The notes beneath the pieces are model-generated. The model did no database searches, was not told where the DNA came from, and saw only the letters and a list, made by a program, of their open reading frames with translations. A DNA stretch of 45,039 nt from DATKDU01 sp035512595 (lineage in GTDB: Bacteria; Planctomycetota; Planctomycetia; Pirellulales; Pirellulaceae): positions 1-45,039 of the forward strand of contig DATKDU010000425.1 of NCBI GenBank assembly GCA_035512595.1, given 5' to 3'. A program made the translations under genes and the position numbers. Below, one piece after another: positions 27,103 to 34,820 of the stretch; the stretch's first letter is position 1, and the number at the start of each line of letters is the position of its first letter.

Positions 27103-28191
27103 TCAGTTTGCTGAGGTCAGCGCCACATCCACCAGCTCCTGCCCCCGCTGCACCGTCAGGTGGATTTCCTCCAGCCGGTCGATCCAGGTCAGCTCCTCCG
27201 CCACCAGCTTGCACGACGCCACCAGCCGCCCGTTGACGAACAGGATCAGGTCGTCCCGCTTGATGCCCGCCAGGGCAGCGGGGGAATCGGGTTTGACCGC
27301 TTCCACAAACGGGGGCGTCCGCTCGATCGGACTGGAGATGAGCTGAATCCCCAGCCGCGCCAGCGTGTGCGGCTCCTTGGGCTTTTTGGCGTCTTCGTCG
27401 CGCGTCGCCGGACGCTGCTTGCCGGCGCGAATGTCCTCGATCGCTTGCACCAGCTCAGAGACCGGAATGGCGAAGTTGAGCAGCGTGTTCGTCTGGGCGT
27501 TCTTGAGCTCTTTTCCGAGGAGCCCGGCCAGAGAGCCGCGGCGGTCGGTCAGCGCCCCGCCCGGCGCGCCGGGGTTGTTCGTCATCGCGTCGAGCACATA
27601 CACCGGCCCGCGGTAGTTCGTTTCGTACACGCCGCTGCGGGCCGACAATTCCGACTTGCTGGTGACGATCCCCGACAGCACGCTCATCGCCTCGCTGCCG
27701 AACGCCACGCCGTACATGTTGTTGACCGCCAGCACCCGCGACCCCGGAGACAGCTCCACCGCTTCGTCCAGATTGAAGTGCGGCACATCCACGGCATCGA
27801 TCTTCAGGACGGCGATTTCCAGCCGCGGATCCATACCCACGAGCTGCGCCTCCGCCTTGCGGCCGTCGCTCAAGGTCACGTCCACCACGTCGGAATCCAG
27901 GACGTAGCTCCAGACGGTGAGAATGTGCCCTTCGCCGCTGATGAAGAAGCCGCTTTGATACGCCTCCAGCCCGCGAATGCCGCCGGCGCCGTAGATCTTC
28001 ACCATTTTCGGCTGGATCTCGGCGGCCGTCTGGGCCAGCGAGCTCTGCGCGCACGCCACGACAGGCGCGAGCACGAACAAGTGCAGAATGCAGAGTGCAG
28101 AGTGCAGAGTTCCAAGCCCAAGCTGCCTCACTCTGCACTCTGCACTCTGCACTCTGCACTGGCGCCCCGATACGCTGCGAACTCTAGTCAT
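27103..28191 (-). CDS. HtrA-like pseudoprotease with one PDZ domain
   Basis: 362 residues. The trypsin-like fold (GFFISGEGHILTVWSYVL, GMDPRLEIAVLKI, NNPGAPGGALTDRRG) aligns well with the active paralogue encoded upstream, but the triad is lost: His to Ser95, Asp to Glu125, Ser to Pro210 (aligned by eye). A PDZ domain follows (LGIQLISSPIERTPPFVEAVKPDSPAALAGIKRDD and onward, about 270-360). The N-terminus up to LFVLAPVVAC reads as a signal peptide with a lipobox-like VVAC (Cys47), so it may be a lipoprotein. This region is encoded by an inverted array of TGCAGAG heptamers. ATGA overlap with the upstream protease gene implies coupled translation. A non-catalytic regulator of the active protease is plausible. 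Confidence 0.85.
   Translation of the reverse strand: MTRVRSVSGRQCRVQSAECRVRQLGLGTLHSALCILHLFVLAPVVACAQSSLAQTAAEIQPKMVKIYGAGGIRGLEAYQSGFFISGEGHILTVWSYVLDSDVVDVTLSDGRKAEAQLVGMDPRLEIAVLKIDAVDVPHFNLDEAVELSPGSRVLAVNNMYGVAFGSEAMSVLSGIVTSKSELSARSGVYETNYRGPVYVLDAMTNNPGAPGGALTDRRGSLAGLLGKELKNAQTNTLLNFAIPVSELVQAIEDIRAGKQRPATRDEDAKKPKEPHTLARLGIQLISSPIERTPPFVEAVKPDSPAALAGIKRDDLILFVNGRLVASCKLVAEELTWIDRLEEIHLTVQRGQELVDVALTSAN
28082..28160. repeat. Inverted TGCAGAG heptamer arrays (copy B)
   Basis: 28082-28110 holds about four tandem TGCAGAG/TGCAGAA units and 28129-28160 about 4.5 units of the complementary CTCTGCA, separated by 18 bases. The arms could form a hairpin of nearly 30 bp. The array lies inside the N-terminal coding region of the 27103-28191 gene, where it encodes CRVQSAECRV (polar) and then TLHSALCILH (hydrophobic). 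Confidence 0.9.
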
Positions 28192-30248
28192 TTACTCCCC
28201 CCTCCGCGAGCCAGCTCGACCTTCGTCCAGCGAATCTCGGCAAACGGCTTGTCCCCGAACTGGACGACGATTCGCGTGGGAAATTGGCGTCCATCCTGCG
28301 GCTGGTAATCGAGAAACCGGATTTCGCACGGATCCTGCTCGGCATCGCCCGACATTTCCACCAGCGCCAGCTCGCCGGTTGTCGGATCGAACGCAAACCG
28401 CGTTTCGACCACGTTGTTCACGCCGACCAGAATGTCCGCCGGCTCGGCGATGCCGGGAATCGGCGCGGTTCCATAATAGTGCAAGTCGCCATACGCCTTC
28501 GGCCCCTGCACCAAGAGCCGCCGCCACAGGTGCAGCGCGGGAAGCAGCCCCCCGCTGCCGGGCGGCCCGAGCTGGTCGCTGAAATCTTTCGCCGCATCGA
28601 GCGTCACTGCACCGGTCGGAAAGCTGCCGGAGCTTTCGCCGCTGGCCAGCGTCACCGACACCTTGCCCCCCTGCGTCAGTTCCCCTTCGAGCGTCCACGT
28701 GCCGGCCACCTTGGAAAAATCGCCCCGGCTGGAGAATGCCGACCAGACCCGGTCGCGATTGAGCTCGTTGAAGTAGTAATTTGCATAGCCCGGCTTGGCC
28801 TGGATCAGCTTGGCGGCCTCCGGCGGCACGGCCGGCTTGGCTTGCGGCGTCGGAATCGGGAGCCGCGGCAATGGGAGGGGCCGCGGCGTATCGCCCGGTC
28901 GTTCCCGGGGTTGATCGGGGCCTTCGTTTGGCCGGGGCTGCGGCTGCTGGCGCGGGGGACGCTGCACCTTGGCGATCAGCTCCTCCTCGCCGTGAACCCC
29001 CGCCAGACGGACGAAAATCTGCGTCTCCTGGCCGTCGCGGCGATAGGTCAGCGGCACGCGCCACCCCTTGGGATAGATTCCCAGTGCGTTCTTGAAATCG
29101 TTCTGCGAGCTGATCGTCCGCCCGCCGAAGGCCACGATTTCGTCGCCATACCTGAGGCCCCGCCGCCAGGCGTCCGACGTTTCCAGAATATTGTCCACCA
29201 GCACGCGGCCTTCGTCGCCGGCGGCGACTGTCGCCCCGAGCGTGGCGTGATCGACGATCCGCCCGCTCATGAGGCATCCCAAGAAATGCTTGATCTGGTT
29301 GATCGAGATCGCCCAGCCCACGCCGACGTTGATCCGCACCCGCTTCTCGAACGAGATGCGGCCGTTGATGCCGATGACCTCGCCGTTGGCGTTGAACAGC
29401 GGTCCGCCGGAGTTACCCGGGTTGATCGAGGCGTCGGTCTGAATGCAATCGGCATACTCGATGAGCGTGCCGGACGGGTACTGGTAGCGATGGACGCCGG
29501 AAACGATTCCCAGCGTCACGGTCGGCTGAAAGTCGGTGGCCAAGAGAAACGGATTGCCGACGGCGAAGCACCAATCGCCAGGCTGCACCGTGTCGCTGTC
29601 GGCCAGCGGCGCATGAGGAAAATCGTCCCGCCCGAGCAGCTTGATCAGCGCCACGTCGCCGACCGGATCGATGCCGACGACGACCGCATCGTACAGCTTG
29701 CCGTCGGCCATGCTGCACTTCATGTAGCTGCCGGCCGGCTGGACGACGTGAAAGTTCGTCAGCGCGTAGCCGTCGGGAGAAATCACGACCCCCGATCCGC
29801 CGCCGGCCCCTTCCTTGGCGAAGATGCAAACTGCCGTGGCCGCCGCCCGCTGGATCGTTTCGACCCGCCCCTGCTGCGCCGCCAGGACGGCAGCAGGAGG
29901 GTCGGCGGCTGCGGCGAGGGAGGAAATGGCGAGCGCAAGTGCCAATGCAGAGTACAGAATGCCCGTTGTCTTGATTCCACGCTCCACCGACCCTGGTCGG
30001 TGGAAAACCGATTGAGAGGCTAGAAGCGAAGAAGGAAAACCTGTACGACCTTCCCTCTTTTTCCCTTTCCGCCGCTTCGCGGCGGAAAGGGAAAAGGAGG
30101 GGGACGTTGTTTGGGCGCCGATTGCTAGCCGCTCAGTCAATGCTCCACCGACCAGGGTCGGTGGTGTCATACGTTGTAGGCAATAAACACGCCAATTTCC
30201 GGACTCTGCACTCTGCACTCTGCACTCCGCACTGGATTTGGCCATCAT
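28188..30248 (-). CDS. HtrA-like serine protease with intact triad, PDZ domain and C-terminal beta-rich domain
   Basis: The active member of the HtrA-like trio. Catalytic residues in typical motifs: His in YALTNFHVVQP (codon 29748-29750), Asp in PVGDVALIKL (29655-29657), Ser in NPGNSGGPLF (29409-29411). A PDZ domain follows (ATLGATVAAGDEGRVLVDNI...DEIVAFGGRTI), then a Pro-rich linker and an unrecognised beta-rich C-terminal domain (YYFNELNRDRVW...RWTKVEL) with a faint LolA-like look. The start is uncertain. ATG 30248 overlaps the upstream stop as ATGA, like other junctions here, but the first 90 residues would then be repeats and a mobile element. ATG 30170 and GTG 29987 are alternatives; GTG 29987 gives 599 residues with a normal signal peptide (TTGILYSALALALAISSLAAAA). 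Exported, periplasmic or surface. Confidence 0.9.
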   Translation of the reverse strand: MMAKSSAECRVQSAESGNWRVYCLQRMTPPTLVGGALTERLAIGAQTTSPSFSLSAAKRRKGKKREGRTGFPSSLLASQSVFHRPGSVERGIKTTGILYSALALALAISSLAAAADPPAAVLAAQQGRVETIQRAAATAVCIFAKEGAGGGSGVVISPDGYALTNFHVVQPAGSYMKCSMADGKLYDAVVVGIDPVGDVALIKLLGRDDFPHAPLADSDTVQPGDWCFAVGNPFLLATDFQPTVTLGIVSGVHRYQYPSGTLIEYADCIQTDASINPGNSGGPLFNANGEVIGINGRISFEKRVRINVGVGWAISINQIKHFLGCLMSGRIVDHATLGATVAAGDEGRVLVDNILETSDAWRRGLRYGDEIVAFGGRTISSQNDFKNALGIYPKGWRVPLTYRRDGQETQIFVRLAGVHGEEELIAKVQRPPRQQPQPRPNEGPDQPRERPGDTPRPLPLPRLPIPTPQAKPAVPPEAAKLIQAKPGYANYYFNELNRDRVWSAFSSRGDFSKVAGTWTLEGELTQGGKVSVTLASGESSGSFPTGAVTLDAAKDFSDQLGPPGSGGLLPALHLWRRLLVQGPKAYGDLHYYGTAPIPGIAEPADILVGVNNVVETRFAFDPTTGELALVEMSGDAEQDPCEIRFLDYQPQDGRQFPTRIVVQFGDKPFAEIRWTKVELARGGGSK
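29945..30233. repeat. TGCAGAG heptamer hairpin split by an inserted element (copy C)
   Basis: 29945-29962 (ATGCAGAGTACAGAATGC) and 30203-30233 (about four CTCTGCA units) are complementary arrays in the same orientation as copy B. Here they are 240 bp apart because the structured element 29982-30166 lies between them. The right array is translated as AECRVQSAES if the gene starts at 30248. Confidence 0.7.
29982..30166. mobile_element. Structured MITE-like element, copy 1
   Basis: Both ends carry a 20-base self-complementary hairpin, CCACCGACCCTGGTCGGTGG at 29984-30003 and its inverse at 30145-30164. Subterminal blocks GAG(A/C)GGCTAG are also inverted. The centre is a 23-bp hairpin (30053-30101) closed by CCGCCGC-TTC-GCGGCGG. 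It shares this whole layout with 32643-32817 while the distal stem sequence differs. No long coding frame of its own is seen, although it is open on the minus strand and read into the protease gene. I see no clear target duplication. Confidence 0.75.
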
Positions 30249-31540
30249 TTCGTAAACCTCGCCTCGACCAAATCGAGCTGGTCCGCAATGTCGAGCCCCG
30301 AGCCGTCTTCCACGACGATCGTCCACCGGCCGGCACTGCCCACTTCCAGGTCGATCGGCGCCGGTTGGCGAGCGTCGCCGGATGAGAACGTGCGGCGATA
30401 GACTTCGCGATTGTCGGCCAGGATGACGAGCGTCAGGTCGGCGGCCGGTCCGGCGGAGTCGTCGAGGCCGGCCAAGGCGCGAAACCACCGCATCCCCTCG
30501 GGGACGCGATACGACAGGCGCGTGCGGCTGGAAAGGGACATGCCGCGGGAAAATTTCTTGCCGCCGATGCTCAGCCCTTCGCCGCTGAAAGGCCGCTGGC
30601 CGCCGCCGGAGATCCACCGCGGCGCTTTGAGCTGCTTGAAGGTCGCCGTCATGTTCCGCGGCTGAAAGCTCCCCTCCTCCAGCGACGCCTCCTCCTCCAT
30701 ATCGCCGAGGAAGCTGACGTTCCCGCTGGAAAAATCGATCTGCGCCACCTGGGCCAGCGGCATTGCCACCTGCACGCCGGCAGCCGAGACGAATTGCAGC
30801 CGGCCTTCCTTCAGCTCGATGCTCTTGGCCGACCAGTTCGAGCGGCTGGCATCGACCACGCGGCAAACTGCCGCCGGAAGCTGGCGCTGGACCGGATGGT
30901 AATAGACGATGCCGTCGATCTTCTCGCGCTTCACGTCGAGCTGATCGCCGCTGAATTCAAACTTCACGCTCGTCGGCGAGACCTCCAGCACGACGCCGTC
31001 GAGCTCGTCGAGCGCCGTTTCGGTGACTAGCCGCGGGTCTTGCCCTGGTTCTTCGACGGTGCGGGTGGAGGTGCGGCGGATGACCAGCAGATCGCTCGTC
31101 GGCTCCCCCTGGACGATCGTTCGCCACTGCTCGACCAGCTCCCCTTCCTGCTCGCGGAAGCGGACGTGGCGGATGCTGCGCGTCGGCACTTGCACGGCCA
31201 GGCCGCCCATAATCTCCACGCTCGCTTGCCCCTCCGCCGCCTGGTACGACTGACCGGCAAGCCGCGAGCCATCGACCAGCTCCAGCCATACCGCCGGCTT
31301 GTCCACTGCCGCGGCAGCGCTGAACTCCAGCGACTGCACTTCCTTGACTGCCACCGTTCGCTCGCCGCCGGCGGTTGCCAGCACGATCTTGTCGGCCGAC
31401 AGGGACTGAAGCTGCCCCTGGACCTTGTCGCCGACCAGCGGCCAGAGCACGACGTCGGCAGCACTGGCGGCCAGAGTCGTCAGCAGAAAAAGTGCAACGG
31501 CAGCCGCGACACGGGACGGCAACATGCGGAAAAATCTCAT
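30245..31540 (-). CDS. Secreted protein with C-terminal NPCBM-type carbohydrate-binding domain
   Basis: 431 residues. Signal peptide FFRMLPSRVAAAVALFLLTTLAASAA. The middle has two or three short beta-rich units with similar beginnings (VQGQLQSLSADKIVLA, WLELVDGSRLAGQSY, LDGVVLEVSPTSVKFEF). The C-terminal part, from LSIGGKKFSRGMSLSSRTRLSYRVPEGMRWFRALAGLDDSAG to WTIVVEDGSGLDIADQLDLVEARF, matches the NPCBM/NEW2 galactose-binding-like fold (family recall), which binds glycans. It starts four bases after the previous stop and ends in an ATGA overlap with the protease gene, so it is translated in the operon. It may tether the complex to polysaccharide. Confidence 0.82.
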   Translation of the reverse strand: MRFFRMLPSRVAAAVALFLLTTLAASAADVVLWPLVGDKVQGQLQSLSADKIVLATAGGERTVAVKEVQSLEFSAAAAVDKPAVWLELVDGSRLAGQSYQAAEGQASVEIMGGLAVQVPTRSIRHVRFREQEGELVEQWRTIVQGEPTSDLLVIRRTSTRTVEEPGQDPRLVTETALDELDGVVLEVSPTSVKFEFSGDQLDVKREKIDGIVYYHPVQRQLPAAVCRVVDASRSNWSAKSIELKEGRLQFVSAAGVQVAMPLAQVAQIDFSSGNVSFLGDMEEEASLEEGSFQPRNMTATFKQLKAPRWISGGGQRPFSGEGLSIGGKKFSRGMSLSSRTRLSYRVPEGMRWFRALAGLDDSAGPAADLTLVILADNREVYRRTFSSGDARQPAPIDLEVGSAGRWTIVVEDGSGLDIADQLDLVEARFTK

Positions 31541-31544
31541 GCGA

Positions 31545-32579
31545 TTACTTCACCCCGTCCTGTGCCAGCCGCTTGAAGTACTCTTCAATCGTCTCGCGGA
31601 AGTGGGCCGGCAGCTCGCGGCCGATCTGCTGCAAGACCTCCTGCCGGTCCTTGGGCGGGAGGTTTCCCCAACCATCCTTCTTGCCGATGTTCTTCTGGTC
31701 CACTTCCCCCTTGCCGCGCATGCTCGGCGTGCGGCTGTCTTGCAGCGGGGAGCTGGGCCTGGGGCTGCCGCTGCTGGCCTGCTGCTGCTGTTGTTGCTGC
31801 TGTTGTTCCATCTCCTCGATCATCTTCTCGAGCTTCTTGATGATCTCCTCCTCCTCGTCGCGGACCTTCTTGCCGGCGCGGGCCAGCGTCAGCCGCCGGC
31901 CGACGTCGGCCATCAGCCGCGAAATCTCATCGAGCGAATCGGTCTTGAGCGGCTTGAGGTCGGCCTCCATCAGCCGGGCCACCGTGGCATATCGCTTGGG
32001 AATCTCGTTTTCGTTCTCCATCAGCCGGGTGACCGCGGCCAGGCACGGCTCCTTCTCCAGCAGCCGATGATGCGCCAGCGCCTGGTGAAAGAGCAGCGAC
32101 GCCGGATCGACGACATCGGCCGGATGGAGCCCCTGGAGTTGCTCCACCGCTTCGTCCATCAGTTCGTTTTGTGCCAGCCAGCGGCCGTACAGCAGCCGCA
32201 AATTGTTGCGGATCAGCGGCGGAGCTGCCTCATCTTTGAGCACCGCAAACTCCGGCGGCAGCCCCACCGTGTGCGCCATCTGGCAATGATCGACGATCGC
32301 TTTGTACTGCGGATCGACGAGCGCCAGCGATGCTGCCAGCCGCTCCAGCAGATCGGCCCCTTCCAAAGCGAGTGCCTCGTCGGGCCAGAGAGGCGCGATG
32401 CTGGCACGCAGGGCCTCGTCGGCCCCAAGGGCGGTCAGGTAGTCGTCGAGTGCCGCCTTGACCTGGGCAGTGGCGGGGACGGTCCACGATGCGCGCGGCG
32501 CAAGCTCGTCGGCAGACCAGGCGGCTCCGGCCAGAGCCACGCTCAGCATTCCAGCGATCAGCCAGCGACTTGCGTCCAT
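31545..32579 (-). CDS. Secreted helical protein of the MoxR/VWA operon
   Basis: 344 residues from ATG 32579, chosen because AAAGGA precedes it and a signal peptide follows at once (WLIAGMLSVALAGAAWSA); the frame to 32648 would add untypical sequence. The body is helical, TPR-like in style (LLYGRWLAQNELMDEAVEQL, LLFHQALAHHRLLEKEPCLAAV), then a coiled coil (EEEEIIKKLEKMIEEMEQ) with nine Gln in a row. The end, WGNLPPKDRQEVLQQIGRELPAHFRETIEEYFKRLA, resembles a motif recalled from other proteins of such clusters. No enzymatic motif is seen. It lies just before the NPCBM gene with a four-base gap and just after a structured repeat element. Confidence 0.8.
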   Translation of the reverse strand: MDASRWLIAGMLSVALAGAAWSADELAPRASWTVPATAQVKAALDDYLTALGADEALRASIAPLWPDEALALEGADLLERLAASLALVDPQYKAIVDHCQMAHTVGLPPEFAVLKDEAAPPLIRNNLRLLYGRWLAQNELMDEAVEQLQGLHPADVVDPASLLFHQALAHHRLLEKEPCLAAVTRLMENENEIPKRYATVARLMEADLKPLKTDSLDEISRLMADVGRRLTLARAGKKVRDEEEEIIKKLEKMIEEMEQQQQQQQQQASSGSPRPSSPLQDSRTPSMRGKGEVDQKNIGKKDGWGNLPPKDRQEVLQQIGRELPAHFRETIEEYFKRLAQDGVK

Positions 32580-32642
32580 GGGTTCGTCCTTTCTGCAAAT
32601 TCCGGACCGGGGAGGAGCGGTGTCCTTTGTTTTCTGTCTCGA

Positions 32643-32817
32643 CTCCACCGACCCTGGTCGGTGGGAATCTGACTGAGCAGCTAGCTGTAAAACTCGCGCC
32701 CCGCCGCCTCTCCATTCCCCTTCCGCCGCTTCGCGGCGGAAGGGGAATGGAGAGTGTTTCTTAAAATGCCGCTGACTAGCCGCTCAATCATGGAACCACC
32801 GACCAGGGTCGGTGGGG
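32643..32817. mobile_element. Structured MITE-like element, copy 2
   Basis: Terminal hairpins CCACCGACCCTGGTCGGTGG (32645-32664) and its inverse (32796-32815) are identical to those of copy 1. Subterminal GAGCAGCTAG and CTAGCCGCTC blocks are inverted. The central hairpin (32708-32754) has a perfect 22-bp stem with the same CCGCCGC-TTC-GCGGCGG tip, but its lower stem sequence differs from copy 1 on both sides. It occupies most of the gap between two operon genes. Confidence 0.78.
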
Positions 32818-32846
32818 TATTCGTGTCTTCAACCTTTTTGTTTGGA

Positions 32847-32874
32847 ATTTGGTGCTTGTTATTTGGTGCTTCTT
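32847..32874. repeat. Tandem 14-bp repeat (two heptamers)
   Basis: ATTTGGTGCTTGTT is followed by ATTTGGTGCTTCTT, preceded by a partial unit TTTGGA. The period is twice seven bases, like the other short arrays in this operon. It lies just downstream of the coiled-coil gene's stop codon. Confidence 0.6.
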
Positions 32875-32893
32875 CCGCGCAAGGTGAAGTTCC

Positions 32894-34801
32894 TTACTGA
32901 TTCTTTCCCAAGACCAGGTCGCGGGTAATGCGGAAGATCTCTTGCTGCCGCTCGCTGAGCTTCTGGAGGGCATCGACCAGATCGGCCGCTTCCGCCTGGC
33001 CGACCAGGTCCTGATCGTCCTCGAGCAGGCGGGCGAAGCGGACGGTCCGCTTGTTGACCCGCTCCTGAAGGGACTTGATCATCTTCAGCTCGGCCAGCTC
33101 ATCGACCAGCGGCTGATCCTGATCCTGCTGTTGTTGCTGCTGTTGCTGTTGCTGCTGCTCGAGATCCTGCTGCGCCTTCTGCAGCGCCTGGATCAATTCC
33201 TCGAGGGCGGCAATGACGTCCTCTTCGTAGCCGATTGTGATGTCATCGACCTTGACTTCGGCCAGGCGGTTGACGACCGCCAGCATGTCCTCGTGCATCT
33301 GCTCGACGGTGGCGGGAAAGGCGACCGACGAGCCTTCTTCGATGAGCAGCGACAGGGCCCGCTGGGCCTCGTTGGCAATGGCTCGCTCGTCGCTCGATAG
33401 TTTCCCCGCCTGGACGATGAAGGTCTCGCCGCGGTCGGTCTCGGGGCGCTGATCGAGCCGGCGAGTGGACTCGTAGACGCGGAGCTGCATCTCCAGCATG
33501 CGGCGGAAGCGGGCTTCCAGGTCGGCCAGTGTGCGGGCGACTTCCTCCTGCCGCATCTGGCGCAGGATTTCCTCCAGCTCCGCCTTGGCCTTCTCCAGCT
33601 CTTCGCGGGCCTGGCGTTGTTCCTCGACCGACTCGTTCCGCCTGGCCTCTTCCAGCCGCTTCTGCGCGTCGCGCATCTTCTGCTCGGCCTGCTCGATCCG
33701 TTTGCGGGCCGGGTTGTCTTGCTGCTGCTGATCCTGCTGCTGTTGGTTTTGCTGCTGTCCTTGATTTTGCTGTCCTTGATTTTGCTGTCCTTCAGACTGC
33801 TGTCCTTCGCTCTTTTGCCCTTCGGACTTTTGTCCCTCGGACTTTTGTCCCTCGGACTGCTGTCCCTCGGACTGCTGTCCCTCGGACTGCTGTCCTTCCC
33901 CCTTTTGCCCGTCCGACTTTTGACCCTCGTTCTTTTCCCCATTTTTCTGCCCCTCATTTTTCTGCCCTTCCTTTTCCCCCTTATTTTCCTGTCCCTCATT
34001 TTTCTGTCCGTCGGACTTCTGACCGTCCGATTTTTGCCCATCTCCTTTCTGCCCCTCCGACTTCTGGCCCTCCGACTTCTGCCCCTCCGACTTCTGGCCC
34101 TCGCTCTTCTCGCCGTCGGACTTCTGGCCATCCTGCTGCGAATCGTCCCCTTCCTCCTGCTCCTCTTCGCCCGCCTTCCCCTCTTCGTTTTCCTTGATCT
34201 TCTGGGCCAGATCGCCGGTGCGGGTCGCGAGGTCCCCCTGGTCCTTCGCCAGCTTCTTGGCATCCAGCCCCCCCTCGGTCTGACCTTGGAGCGACTTCTG
34301 GAGCCGGATCAGCCGATCGACCTCCTTGATGTACTCCTTGATCCGCTCCTGCTCGCTCTTGAGCCGGTCGGCCCGGTCCTCGCTTTGGAGCAGCTCCAAC
34401 AGCGCCTTGAGATCCCCCTGCACGGCGACCTGGCCGTCGAGGGCCCGTTTGAGCTGCTTTTGCGACAGCAGCTTGACGACGGCTTCCAACTCCGTCTTGG
34501 TGAGACGCTCCTTGGACTGCGCGATCGCCCGCCGCAGGAGTGCCGCCCGCTTGGGATTCGTCGCGTCCTCCAGCGAGGCCATCTTGAACATCAGTTCTTC
34601 CAGCCGGGCGTACCGGTCCGAAACGCGGCTCTGATCCAGCGTCAGTTCATCCGTGGCCGAGGCGCCGCCGGTGGAAGAATTCGCTGCCGGCTGGGCCGGT
34701 TCTGCCCCTTCCTGAGCCGGCGCCCATGAAACCAGGGCCGCCAACGCGAAGATCCATAGCGCTCCCCCTGCCAGACGATGGCACGTGCCGCGGCATTCCA
34801 T
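32894..34801 (-). CDS. Secreted coiled-coil protein with GQKSE pentapeptide repeats
   Basis: 635 residues. Signal peptide (GGALWIFALAALVSWAPAQ, about 12-30). A long helical segment follows (about 50-210, LEELMFKMASLEDA, RIKEYIKEVDRLIRLQKS), then a low-complexity stretch of about 25 GQ(K/Q)(S/N)(E/D) units (225-349) and Gln-rich sequence. A second long coiled coil follows (about 365-420, RIEQAEQKMRDAQKRLEEARR), then TFIVQAGKLSSDERAIANEAQRALSLLIEEGSSVAFP and another helix with a long Gln run. No catalytic motif is seen. AAGGAG eight bases upstream decides the start. Possibly an extended periplasmic spacer connecting the membrane VWA proteins to partners. Confidence 0.85.
   Translation of the reverse strand: MECRGTCHRLAGGALWIFALAALVSWAPAQEGAEPAQPAANSSTGGASATDELTLDQSRVSDRYARLEELMFKMASLEDATNPKRAALLRRAIAQSKERLTKTELEAVVKLLSQKQLKRALDGQVAVQGDLKALLELLQSEDRADRLKSEQERIKEYIKEVDRLIRLQKSLQGQTEGGLDAKKLAKDQGDLATRTGDLAQKIKENEEGKAGEEEQEEGDDSQQDGQKSDGEKSEGQKSEGQKSEGQKSEGQKGDGQKSDGQKSDGQKNEGQENKGEKEGQKNEGQKNGEKNEGQKSDGQKGEGQQSEGQQSEGQQSEGQKSEGQKSEGQKSEGQQSEGQQNQGQQNQGQQQNQQQQDQQQQDNPARKRIEQAEQKMRDAQKRLEEARRNESVEEQRQAREELEKAKAELEEILRQMRQEEVARTLADLEARFRRMLEMQLRVYESTRRLDQRPETDRGETFIVQAGKLSSDERAIANEAQRALSLLIEEGSSVAFPATVEQMHEDMLAVVNRLAEVKVDDITIGYEEDVIAALEELIQALQKAQQDLEQQQQQQQQQQQDQDQPLVDELAELKMIKSLQERVNKRTVRFARLLEDDQDLVGQAEAADLVDALQKLSERQQEIFRITRDLVLGKNQ
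33755..34129 (-). repeat. Coding 15-bp repeat array
   Basis: About 25 in-frame 15-base units encoding GQKSE, GQQSE, GQKSD, GQKNE and similar. Units drift at one or two positions, with three locally identical runs (for example SEGQQSEGQQSEGQQ). It is a protein low-complexity array, not a CRISPR: there are no spacers. Confidence 0.9.
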
Positions 34802-34820
34802 AACGGGGGCTCCTTGAGGG

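Noticed and set aside
33755..34129. Possible CRISPR array because of many short regular repeats
   Set aside because: Units are 15 bases, contiguous, in frame and lack spacers; they encode GQKSE-type pentapeptides.
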